Source: Arenicola marina
Lineage: Eukaryota; Annelida; Polychaeta; Arenicolidae
Assembly: GCA_964019135.1 (NCBI GenBank)
Contig: OZ025249.1
Coordinates: 30,393,759 to 30,457,758 of the forward strand
DNA length: 64,000 bases
Direction: 5' to 3'
Numbering within the stretch: the stretch's first letter is position 1; every line of letters starts with the position of its first letter. The notes under the pieces were generated by a model that saw only the letters and a list, made by a program, of their open reading frames with translations, was not told the DNA's origin and ran no database searches. The translations under genes and the position numbers were made by a program. Positions 1-11,700 of this stretch are shown one piece after another.

Positions 1-698
1 GGTTTCAGTTTATTCCGAATTTGCTCCTTTTTGAACTGGTAGCTGCTGGACTAAGAACTTACGGTTGTTGACTGTTGTATAGATTTCAACAACTAGATCT
101 ACATGATGTATTCAAGGTTTGACAAAGTTATTATATATTCTTAGAAGTTTAAGAATGGATTTAATTTAAATATCCAGTAACTTCACTAAGCCTAGGCTTA
201 GGCTTAGCCTGTACTGTACCTGTTGTAATGTAGGCTGTATAGATGTGTAATTATTTGACATTCGTCAGAATATCTTGAGGAATCTTAACCTGCAGGGTTA
301 AGTCTTGTAAACTTTGCAAACTGCAAGATTTAAAGCAAGTCTTACTATTATAATATAATATTACATTTAAACTTAATTCTTTAACATTTTACAGTAAGCT
401 TAAATCTAATATGGAAGAAAAAGTAAATATTTATTCTTAAAATTGTAAAATAACTAATACTTAAATACTATTATAAATATATAGAACTAGAAGGAATGCA
501 AGAATGGTATATTATAACAATAATATCTGTAAGGTAAAATATATTATTAAGGTGGTTTAGATTGATAGTAAATTTCTACTTGAAATTTGTTTTCAAATTT
601 GAGTGATTACTGTGTAATGGTGGAGATGAATGCATTTTATATGATCTAATAGGTCTATTGATAGACTTGAATGCTGTATGAATATTGATGCTGATTAT
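1..698. other. AT-rich stretch without a recognisable gene
   Basis: No open frame of useful length, splice-bounded exon or RNA gene can be seen on either strand. The missing first exon of RNASEH1 was looked for here and up to 5.8 kb (an exon ending in TG before a donor, coding for the start of the hybrid-binding domain) and was not found. Confidence 0.5.
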
Positions 699-1050
699 TT
701 AAAGCTAGATATCAAGCTCTTTCCCACTCAAACTATAAGCCCAGGCGATAGATATATCATAATTTGCAGAACACTTGATTGTGTCATTCTATAAACTCAT
801 AAATCTACTAAACATTGCCATTTCGGCTGTGATTTGGCAAACATATCTATCCCGGGATATCACAGAACTCTGTAGCGGCGTTGCTACTTATATAAGAATG
901 CATTGCTGATGAAGTTGAAAACCTGTGGTAAAATGATACTACAGGCAAGGCCAAGATATATCGCATTGGAATTCTGGCATATATTGAATACAGATAAAAG
1001 AAATCTTTAAAGATTTATGGACTGGCCAGTTGTACTTGTGTCATATTAGT
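699..1050 (+). mobile_element. Degraded copy of a short inverted-repeat DNA element
   Basis: This stretch resembles 46771-47165 over about 300 bp. Shared blocks include GATTGTGTCATTCT, TATCCCGGGA and a CTTGTGGTAAA-like block, in the same order. The left end (TTAAAGCTAG...) is a decayed form of the inverted repeat that is intact in the other copy; the right inverted repeat is not recognisable. It has no coding capacity, so it is a non-autonomous relic. Confidence 0.55.
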
Positions 1051-1788
1051 ACATGACATTAGACCTTATAATCTGGGTGCGCGCTACCCATTCGCCACAT
1101 CACTAATTGCGAAAGCAAACTGTATGTGTTACAAGATTGGCCTACGCGTTACCACAGTGGCGAAAACAAAAACTTCATTTCATGAAACTAATTGCCCCCA
1201 TGTCATTGGCACGAACAAACCCAATGCTGAACACATAAGTACATTTCTGAAATTAACATAGTTTCACTCGTACATAGTGTTTTCTGGAAAATTAATTGTT
1301 GAATATTTTTATTGTTTCCACACTAAATGAACTTGGTGCTCGCATTGTATTGACAATGATGACAAATTGGCAGTGGCGAAAGGTACCCCAAGGCAACCCC
1401 ATGATGCATTGCACGCATGAAAGTATGATTTGGCTAAAAAAGACACAATTATTTTGGAGGGGAGAAATACATATATATGTGGCTAATAGGATCTGTGTGT
1501 GGCTAAAGAAAGTTAAAGGTGTTTAGTCACAGTGGCTAATTGAAATAAATTGCTAGAGCACACCCAGATAATGGATATTACTGGCCTGGTATTCTGATGT
1601 TTCAGATACTGAAACAACTTATGCTTAGAGGTACTTTACAATATATCCTTGTTGAAAATTATTTTCTTGATATATCTAATATATTATAATATACCAGCAA
1701 TGCTTTATATTTAATAGGTAAATGATCAATCATCCACAAAAATGAAAAGCAATATTAAAGATACTTTGAAAAATTTCAGTGAGTAACG
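1051..1788. other. Non-coding stretch, nothing recognised
   Basis: AT-rich sequence. The only open frame (76 codons from 1296) shows no domain, composition or splice context that suggests a gene. Confidence 0.4.
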
Positions 1789-2359
1789 TAATTTTATGTG
1801 TATAAGTTGCACCTTTTTTCCTCCTGGCTGAGGGGTGCGACTAATAGCCTGGTGTGACTTATATATGAACCAAGTCCAAGCTTGTCTGGCCTACTTAGTC
1901 TACGACAGCAGCTGTATCAAGTTACACCTGTATCTTTCTGAACCATGCCCTGCCACTCGATAATTCAAAACTGGGCAACCTACCAACTATGACAATGAAC
2001 CCATCAATCTACTCCCACCCTACAAATGCGATACAGCTTCACTGACCATGCGATGCATCAACCACCTTTACAAATAATGCCTAATTGATTGGCTCTTTTG
2101 GTTGACTATTATCTGCAGGGAGTGCTGAGCACGCATAAAAAAACCCAAAATAGTTTACAATGTTGGGTACACATTGTAATATAATTAGAGATGCTGTAAA
2201 TTCCCTTTCCGAATGTGTTTATCTGCTATTTCATCTGCAGTGTCATGCATACATTGCTTTAACATGCAGCCAAATCTCACACAGAAGGTGCAAGTTATAT
2301 ATGGCTCAATTCTAAATATTTCTCACAATCTGCGGGTGCAACTTATACTCCGCAAATTA
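1789..2359 (+). mobile_element. Non-autonomous DNA element with GTATAAGTTGCACC ends
   Basis: The left end reads TAATTTTATGTGTATAAGTT and continues GCACC. The right end is its imperfect reverse complement and finishes at CGCAAATTA. TA dinucleotides bound both ends, as expected for Tc1/mariner-type (pogo-like) insertion. A subterminal inverted GGTGCGACT block lies just inside the left end. A related copy in the same orientation lies at 26979-27712 and shares internal blocks such as ACAGCAGCTGTATCAAGTTA. There is no transposase frame, so it is a MITE-like element; the superfamily is inference. Confidence 0.55.
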
Positions 2360-2509
2360 TGATAAGCATTAAAGTTGAATCTAGTTCAAGTGACATAATT
2401 GCTATAGAGACAACATAAAAATATAAAATTTAACAATTTGAATGATATGCATCATGTGTCACATAAAAAGTGTCTCACTGACATAGGGCTAGCATAAAGC
2501 TGCACTTAC

Positions 2510-2589
2510 TCCAGTTGTACGGCTCCCTTCTGTCTGCACCTGATCAGGATTGGGAAAGAATTCTGCTGCCATGAACAGTCTCCATAACC
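2510..2589 (-). other. Possible internal exon, unidentified
   Basis: On the minus strand an 80-bp stretch runs from an AG acceptor (TATTGTAG before 2589) to a strong donor (GTAAGT beginning at 2509). Two of three frames are open; the more protein-like one contains the residues LFMAAEFFPNPDQVQTEG. The polypyrimidine tract is weak. No partner exon was found, and I do not recognise the peptide. It could be the edge of a minus-strand gene divergent from RNASEH1, or chance. Confidence 0.22.
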
Positions 2590-3029
2590 CTACAATATAG
2601 AATATTTCACACCTGTGCAATACAGATATCTTATTCCCCTTATTCTTATAGCCGAATTTGTTTGCTTACAGCACCACATGTACAAGACCACAGTCAATTT
2701 CATCAATCTCTGCTTACTTATTTTCAGATAGAACATAACTTTTAAATTAATGTTAACATTGTTTCAGGAGAGATTAAAAAGCAGTGAGGGGCTGTGTGTA
2801 ATTTTACTAATGAAAAAAAGAAAATTAGTGCCTACATTGAGAAATTCTTCAGTGCTTGGGTCTGGAACCTCTGAGAAAACCTGTTAGATGGATGGTCAGC
2901 TGTCAGTTATGTTCAGCCAGGTAGCTGTCTAGAGGCTTCCTAAAACACAATGTTTCAAATTTGCTAACAACGAAAATCCATTTGTACCTATTGGGAATGA
3001 GGAAGATTCGAACCTATGCAAATTATTTG

Positions 3030-3215
3030 AAGGTTACCAATAGAAAGTTTGGTTTTAATTGGCAGCAAGTTCTTGAATTTCATTTTCAAGCCAAAATCAG
3101 GGCAAAATCAGGGAATTTCAGAAGCATAGATTACATTTTGGTCACTGTTCAGTCCCAGTCACTACTAATGTCTAGAAGGTTGTGAATTCCCTGTCTGATA
3201 TGGTTAATAATATCC
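3030..3215 (+). repeat. Dispersed repeat fragment, same family as 8719-8905
   Basis: The block around AAATCAGGGAATTT followed by ACATTTTGGTCACTGTTCAG is shared, with scattered mismatches and in the same order, with 8719-8905. That copy begins with CAGGGTTCCCACAGGAAA, a hAT-like terminus. No coding capacity. Confidence 0.5.
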
Positions 3216-4514
3216 CAATAGGTAAATGGTTATGGGCTTCATCTTGTGTAATTATGCAATGGCATGTATGATATAAGTTTTCTTGCTATCATTTATGTTC
3301 ATGCTTTAAGAATCTCACTGCATTGAGACCTGAATTTTGAACAAAAAACGAATTGGAAATGTGAGCCGCACGTTTTCAATTTATTTTTTGTTCAAAATGC
3401 AATTTCATCTTGATTTACTACTGGTTGTTTCATGCAATTAGCAAAGATCATGAAACATATCGCTACTAAATGTTGCCAGTATACATTACATATCCATAAT
3501 TAAAGACTGCTTGAAGCCAAAACGGATTTGAGCAACCTTTGTCTCAGAGCTCTTGATTAATTGTGGCTATGTCCACAGAATACAATTTGGCTTTTTTTGT
3601 TGTGTTGTACGAGGTGTGATGCATTAAATGCATTCCAACCAGAAATATTGCAGTTGTCAGGGTTAGCAGACAGTTATATTTTTAGATGATGTAAGAGTAT
3701 ATATTTTTTGTCGTGCAAATTCTATGGATGTGGTTATAACTGTGCGCCAACTAAGTAAGTCAGGAAATCCGGCCATGTTCCTCGCATTGCTCTGCTGTGG
3801 GTAAGTCGTGTGATACAAACTTTGTTCCCGAGTAAAACGTTGCATGCCTCTGTTGACAAAGTTATCACTTGAACCTTACCCTGAGGAATTCTATATGATC
3901 TGGCGATCTGTAAACAATGAAAAGTGTCCACTATTTGTGAAACACATTATTCTTAATATAATCCAAAGAGAGGGCTAAATGAGACCCGCATGGGCGTTTT
4001 TAATACATTGCTATGGGCGGGGGGGTTCCGCGGTAAACCCCCTCTTTTCACCACCAAAATCCGCCCGGTAGGGGCCCTTTACCGCCAAAATCCGCTCGGA
4101 AGGGGTATTTTTGCATGCGCCACCCCGCTCTGTGAACGCACAATTTCAATCCCCCCCCCCCCCATTCTTTTTTTTATCATAAATGTCCACTCCCTTAGGC
4201 ATCAAGGGGCATCCACGGAACACCCCCGCCAGATTAGAATAACAGTGCACCCGCCTCCTGGCATTGACCCCACAGGCTACACGTCCTTCACTTCAGGAGG
4301 GTTGTCATCGGCATGATATTTAACTACGAGCAATTATTTGGTGGAGTGGGCGTGGCTATAATTGGGAATTGTTTTTTTTCTTTTTTGAAAGCCCTGAATA
4401 AGGACTTCTTTCTTGACATGTTCTTTTATAATTTTCAGACCATCCTCAGTAAAACAATTTCCTTTGCTCCAAATGAATTTAAACCATATATAATAATTGG
4501 GGTGTTAAAGGCCA
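3216..4514. other. Non-coding stretch with a GC-rich low-complexity patch
   Basis: Mostly AT-rich. Between about 4015 and 4150 a GC-rich patch holds two similar blocks built on CCAAAATCCGC, and a run of 14 C. An open frame of 108 codons from 3990 follows from this composition and is not believed to be a gene. Confidence 0.4.
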
Positions 4515-4610
4515 CATGCTTTTCGATTACTCAGGGAAATTTTTAATGACTCAGGGAGAAATCGGGGAAAATTCAGGGAATTTGTTTTTGTGTTTCCTGT
4601 GGGAACCCTG
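4515..4610 (-). repeat. End fragment of a CAGGGTTCCCACAGG element
   Basis: Read on the minus strand this begins CAGGGTTCCCACAGGAAA, the same terminus that opens the copy at 8719, and continues with several degenerate TCAGGGAA blocks. It is most likely one end of a hAT-like non-autonomous element. Confidence 0.45.
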
Positions 4611-5795
4611 TAATAGCACAACTACATTGACTCTGTACATTGGTTTTGAAATAGTTTTTTTTGCTGCAAAGTCAATTTACATGTTAGGGTCATATTACTG
4701 TCAACATCTTGCGCAACTGAGGTCGAGCATCTGAAAAATAAAAGCTACAGTAGTAACGATTTTCAAATCCAGTATACTGTGTACTTGTATGTTAGATGCT
4801 TATAATTGCTTCAAATACAAGCTCGGTAGCTAAGAATTTGTCCAATGATCAGCATTATGGTGTATGGTACAATACCTCCCGTATGTGATGTGTATCAATT
4901 TTATAGTACCGTACATTATGGAAATCTTAGTCATGTTTGTTCAGTTAATTATATTATTTTGGGTAGCGAAAGTACAGGCGCACACTCACAAGCCACATAC
5001 AAAATGTTTTTTTTTTCTTCAGTAAATCTCTTTTTGTGATTCATTCATCTGGTATGAGCATAAATAATGTTTGCTACACATGCTGTTTCAGTCCTGCTTT
5101 GTGCTTCTATTTTATATATATTCGTTCCTACTTTTGTCCTACATTTTCGGAGGGATGAGCCGGACAGCCTGTTAATCGTTTAAACCAAATAATTTTGACT
5201 TGGCCTCACTTGAGCAGCAACATGAAGTAAACCGAGATACATTTCAGACTCCCATTGTCATGCTTAGCCAATGACCCGTCTTTTGATCCTTGTCGATGCA
5301 TCTAAGATTCAGATGTAGATGCCATCAAGCGTGTCACGCCCGGTGCATGTTTCCATGCACTGCACCCCTAAAGAGTCGTTTTACAACGATACTTAGTGCT
5401 TGTGGCTTCCTACAGACGAGGCCACTGGAAATGGCTTCATTGATACTACAAAAAAACAGACAATATACCTCTACTGATCATTATGGTCCAGCCCTGAGCC
5501 ATCCTCGTCAATGTTGTCAATTCTTGGGCTGGGAGACGAGGCACACAAACAGTCGTCCTTGAGAGGACGAAATACTTTATGGCGCAGTCCGATGACTGCT
5601 GTTCCGATATTTGATTGGCGTCAATCGAATTCACTCGATTATTGCACTATTGCAGTGTCACACATAATTTATGGTTATTTTTCCCTTGAATGAACGTAAT
5701 TGCTCACTTAACCTGTGTTACAATAATGTTCCACTCACAATTTGCTTGTTCTGAATGAAGCACCACGTTGATGTTTTTTTTAAATTCGTCCACAG
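4611..5795. other. Non-coding; probably intron or upstream of RNASEH1
   Basis: AT-rich, with no exon recognised. Because the first RNASEH1 exon in the window begins mid-protein, some or all of this is probably intronic. A donor-like CTG/GTATGAG near 5052 was examined as the end of exon 1, but the reading frame before it does not match the family. Confidence 0.4.
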
Positions 5796-8700
5796 GGCTG
5801 ATTGTGAAATGCAGATCAAAGGATGTGCGAAGCCTCGGTTCAAGAAGTTCCCGACACAGGATGAAGCCGAAGCGTTTGTTGCTGGGGAGGACAACCCGTT
5901 GCCCGGGCTGAATGCGGGGCGGAATCAGTCTGGCGGAGCGGCTGTTAACAACTCAGGTTAGTCTGCTCCGATCCCCCATTGTTGTCATGCGTCATTTCAA
6001 CTTGTAAGTGATCCTTGTCACTTGTCACTTCAGTTGGTTGAGAAGCATGGCAATCTCAGCAGTTTCTCGTGCATTAGCGAGGGGGCGGTGTAAAAAACCG
6101 ACAAGAGCTGTACCGTCGCATTTTACAGGTACGGACCACATACTCTAAGCGACTGTGGTGCCTCGTGCCTGAAATGCCCTGCTTTCTTCTTGTAGCAGGG
6201 CAAGGGGAAAAACTCGTTTCAAGACACTCCTACTGCCGGCGACGGAAGTAAGTTTGAGGGCCACCAAACCAAAAAAAAACAGTCAAAAATCGGAGAAGGA
6301 AAGTGGAACGAAATCGGAAGTTTTTTTGTTTGGGACCAATTTAGTGAGGATTCTTTTGTGGCATGCCACGGACAGCAGTACGGCGCGGTGACCAAGAGCG
6401 AAGTCCTGTAACCAAGCGTGCTTCGAGGCGATGACATTCGAACATTTCGGCATCTGGTGGTCCTGTTTTTTTGTTTTTTTTTATGAATGACCCTATGATA
6501 ATCCAATTGGATGATACCAACTCTGTCATTGGCGTTTGTTGGCAGGTTCTCCTGGGAATGCGCGAGGAGGCGGCAGCTCGTCGTTTCAACCACAGCCCGG
6601 CCAGTATGTGTTCCCCAACGTCGGGGGCTCCGGGCCTAGCTGGCCCGGCCAGCACAGTCCCCCCTTCGGCCTGCACTCGGCCCCGGACCCGGCCCGAGTG
6701 CTCTCGTGCACCGTGCAGCGCCTGCGCACTTGCAACAGCGGCCTGAACAACTGCGTCAACAACTTCCGGTCGTTCATGTCCGACGGTCGGGCGGCGGCCT
6801 ACGACCTACACGCCCAGTTTACCACCACGCATGCGCTGTACAGTTCACTGAACATTCCCACCAACGGTCTCGCTCTGTCCTCCTCCGTGGAAAAGTATCT
6901 GAAGAACTTGGCCGAAGCGGAAAACCACCTCATTTGCCTGGAGCGGTTGTTCAAGGAGAACAAATCCTTAGCGGAAGAGGTGGAGCTGCGCAGCAAAAGG
7001 TCTTCGTCTGAAACAGGTGACCAGTCTGAGGAACAGAGCAACAAACGATCCCGAGCCGAGGAGCCCGTGGCCCCGCGTGAGTAGCGGCCGCACCTTCCCC
7101 TGCTTGACTGGCGAATAGCACGGATTTATAACGATATCACTGTAGCAAGACTTTTAACGGTTTTACTACTACTACTACTACCGCTACTTCTATCCAACAG
7201 ATGTAGGAGTGTCATGCGATTTGCGCGGTTTCCGTTGTTTCCGCGAGGAGAGTATAGACAAAACTTGTACAAAATACAGTGAAACCTGTATGGAAGAGGA
7301 CATTTTGGAAAAGGCGGGCCAAGTGGAGGCTCATCATGCTCGTCTGCTTTTAAATAGCTTGGGCGGGAAAACGGGAGAGGGACATGGTTGGGTGCGGGCC
7401 TGCGAGATGACAATGATCGGGAAAGGCTGGGAAGGGTTGGGGGTGGGGGGTGGGATTCAATGTAAATAATGAGAAAACTATGTAATAGTAACGTGTCTGA
7501 CCTAAATGTAATCATGTGTACACTTTTTTTTGAACAGTTTTGAGTCGTAAAAAAATTGAAGTGTATTGCCTGTAGTGTCTTCTTTAGTAATAAACTTCTC
7601 TGCTCAAAAAAATTGCTTGTATTCCTCAGTGATTTTGTTACATTTTAGCGATATACGGAATTGCTCTGGGCTGAGCAGTAGTATGTTTACCATTGCCCCT
7701 TCGCTGTTGCATGAGAAGCTGCCACGTGCAAAACAATGGAACTGAATTGTGACATGAGATTGCTAAAAATACACCATTGTCGCTGTTCTGAGAAACTGCG
7801 TGCTTCGTATACATTGTCCTTGTTGGCTTAAGAAGATATATTGTTGGTACATGCAGGACATGATTTTCATGTTATCTGATTCTTTTCATTTGTTCCGGCA
7901 CAGAAGGGATTCCTCTTCCTGTTCTGACCCGGTGCTCTTTGGCCCCCGGTACAACTTGGACATACCAAGATCTCCGTCTATTACCGTTGTAGGCTTGGTT
8001 TCTGTACATGTTTAGCATTTATTTGCATGTGCCAACAAGATATCCTATTTGTACTAACAAAGAATGGTTGCACGATGGAGAAGACCCCAGTGTGTTGCTC
8101 TGTATATATGTTGGTTAAGGATAAGTTTTTGAAGCAGTGAATACATCATACAGTGGTTTATGCTTCTATGACGTGTGTATACGTTTTCTGTATTACTTCG
8201 AGGTAGAAAAGAGTACATTGTAGGGTTTCATCTGCTGGGAGTTCATGAAACCTTACAATGTACTCTTCTCTGCCTCAAAAAAAAACTGGGAGTTTGTAGG
8301 AATTGGACAACAGTTCTAACTTTTAAAGACCGGACCCAAGCGGCGACGGAGATCCTGAATGCTATGTTATGTACTGTACTAGACTTAGTAGTGTATGGAA
8401 TGTATATTCGATGAAACTTTAATCCCATGCACGATATATGCAATGTAAAGATACAGTTTTGAAATAGTGTGGTGCAGTTCAAATAATAGTCTTTAATTTA
8501 TAGATACACCTATTGAGATAGGGGGGTGCGGTTCAAATAATAATTTTTAATTTAATCTTTAAAAATACCACCTATATGACACTTGATACACAAGTTGCAC
8601 ATATCTGTACATATGTGTAAATATGGGGAAAGGAGCTTGTGTGAGTGTTGTTGAGAAGTGGATCTCTTTTATAGTGCCGCGACGGCAAGCGGAATAGCAG

Positions 8701-11700
8701 GCTAGGAATTCGTGTTACCAGGGTTCCCACAGGAAAATGATAAAAGAAAAATTCTCTGCAGGGGAAAATCAGGGAATATCATTTTCAAGAAGAAATCAGG
8801 GAATTTATGAAGCCTATGACCGCATTTTGGTAACTGTTCAATCCCAGTTATTACTAATACCTGACAGTTGTGAAGTCTTATATGGTTATTATTATCCTTA
8901 TATGATTAATTTCTGATTATTCAGAATAAATATTCTTATGCCAGAAGTTATGGGCGTGGGGATCGTTTCACTACGAGTTACGAGCTCATAACCGCATCTT
9001 GTTACTTTAATTTTACGAGCAACGGAAATAAGCGTTATACCGCGATCATTGGGGTGCAGCTATCTTCGTCCACTTTATTTTCCACCGATATATTTATGAT
9101 AAATTCAACATTTTTCAATTCTCAGGGCCAGTTAAGCAATTTTTAAATTTTACTATTGAAGGTTACGAGATCAAGTGAATTAAATTACCCCCTGATGGCC
9201 TCACTGCCATACCACGACCGGCGGGTGTACGATACACTACCGAGGCCCCGGGGTGGGCCTCACTGCCATACCACGACAGGCGGGTGTACGATACACTACC
9301 GAGGCCCCGGGGTGGGCCTCACTGCCATACCACGACAGGCGGGTGTACGATACACTACCGAGGCCCCGGGGTGGGCCTCACTGCCATACCACGACAGACG
9401 GGTGTACGATACACTACCGAGGCCCCGGGGTGGGTCTCACTGCCATACCACGCCAGGCGGGTGTACGATACACTACCGAGGCCTTGGGGTGGGTCTCACT
9501 GCCATACCACGACAGACGGGTGTACGATACACTACCGAGGCCTTGGGGTGGGTCTCACTGCCATACCACGACAGGCGGGTGTACGATACACTACCGAGGC
9601 CTTGGGGTGGGTCTCACTGCCATACCACGACAGACGGGTGTACGATACACTACCGAGGCCTCGGGGTGGGTCTCACTGCCATACCACGACAGGCGGGTGT
9701 ACGATACACTACCGAGGCCCCGGGGTGGGTCTCACTGCCATACCACGACAGGCGGGTGTACGATATATTACCGAGGCCCCGGGGTGGGTCTCACTGCCAT
9801 ACCACGACAGACGGGGGTACGATACACTACCGAGGCCCCAGGGTGGGTCTCACTGCCATACCACGACAGGCGGGTGTACGATACACTACCGAGGCCCCAG
9901 GGTGGGTCTCACTGCCATACCACGACAGGAGGGTGTACGATACAATACCGAGGCCCCGGGGTGGGTCTCTCTGCCATACCACGCCAGGCGGGTGTACGAT
10001 ACACTACCGAGGCCCCGGGGTGGGTCTCACTGCCATACCACGACAGGCGGGTGTACGATACATTACCGAGGCCCCGGGGAGGGTCTCTCTGCCATACCAC
10101 GACAGACGGGTGTACGATACATTACAGAGGCCCCAGGGTGGGTCTCACTGCCATACCACGACAGGGGGGTGTACGATACATTACCGAGGCCCCAGGGTGG
10201 GTCTCACTGCCATACCACGACAGGCGGGTGTACGATACATTACCGAGGCCCCGGGGTGGGTCTCTCTGCCATACCACGACAGGCGGGTGTACGATACACT
10301 ACCGAGGCCCCGGGGTGGGTCTCACTGCCATACCACGACAGACGGGTGTACGATACATTACCGAGGCCCCGGGGTGGGTCTCACTGCCATACCACAACAG
10401 GCGGGTGTACGATACATTACCGAGGCCCCGGGGTGGGTCTCACTGCCATACCACGACAGGCGGGTGTACGATACACTACCGAGGCCCCGGGGTGGGTCTC
10501 ACTGCCATACCACGACAGGCGGGTGTACGATACACTACCGAGGCCTCGGGGTCGGTCTCACTGCCATACCACGACAGGCGGGTGTACGTTACACTACCGA
10601 GGCCCCGGGGTGGGTCTCACTGCCATACCACGACAGACGGGTGTACGATACATTACCGAGGCCCCGGGTGGGTCTCACTGCCATACCACGACAGGCGGGT
10701 GTATGATACATTACCGAGGCCCCAGGGTGGGTCTCACTGCCATACCACGACAGGAGGGTGTACGATACACTACCGAGGCCCCGGGGTGGGTCTCACTGCC
10801 ATACCACGACAGGTGGGTGTACGATACACTACCGAGGCCCCGGGGTGGGTCTCACTGCCATACCACGACAGGCGGGTGTACGATACACTACCGAGGCCCC
10901 AGGGTGGGCCTCACTGCCATACCACGACAGGCGGGTGTACGATACACTACCAAGGCCCCGGGGTGGGTCTCACTGCCATACCACGACAGGCGGGTGTACG
11001 ATACACTACCGAGGCCCCGGGGTGGGTCTCACTGCCATACCACGACAGGCGGGTGTACGATACATTACCGAGGCCCCGGGGTGGGTCTCACTGCCATACC
11101 ACGACAGACGGGTGTACGATACACTACCGAGGCCCCGGGTGGGTCTCACTGCCATACCACGACAGACGGGGGTACGATACACTACCGAGGCCCCGGGGTG
11201 GGTCTCACTGCCATACCACGACAGGCGGGTGTACGATACACTACCGAGGCCCCAGGGTGGGTCTCACTGCCATACCACGCCAGGCGGGTGTACGATACAC
11301 TACCGAGGCCCCGGGGTGGGCCTCACTGCCATACCACGACAGGCGGGTGTACGATACACTACCGAGGCCCCGGGGTGGGCCTCACTGCCATACCACGACA
11401 GGCGGGTGTACGATACACTACCGAGGCCCCGGGGTGGGCCTCACTGCCATACCACGACAGACGGGTGTACGATACACTACCGAGGCCCCGGGGTGGGCCT
11501 CACTGCCATACCACGACAGGCGGGTGTACGATACACTACCGAGGCCCCGGGGTGGGTCTCACTGCCATACCACGACAGGCGGGTGTACGATACACTACCG
11601 AGGCCCCGGGGTGGGTCTCACTGCCATACCACGACAGGCGGGTGTACGATACACTACCGAGGCCCCGGGGTGGGTCTCACTGCCATACCACGACAGGAGG

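Larger units (their letters stand above)
7077..9194. other. RNASEH1 intron 3, 5' part
   Basis: Intronic, because the flanking exons join in phase (C|TC). It contains TAC/CTA triplet runs near 7160, a degenerate direct repeat of about 60 bp near 8470-8575 (GTGCGGTTCAAATAATA repeated), the hairpin at 8200-8276 and the repeat at 8719-8905. No further exon was recognised. Confidence 0.5.

Noticed and set aside
5000-5060. First RNASEH1 exon ending at the donor-like CTG/GTATGAG
   Set aside because: The frame that would supply the needed Trp reads DSFI before it, not the Gly-x-Tyr-x-x-Trp pattern of the hybrid-binding domain.
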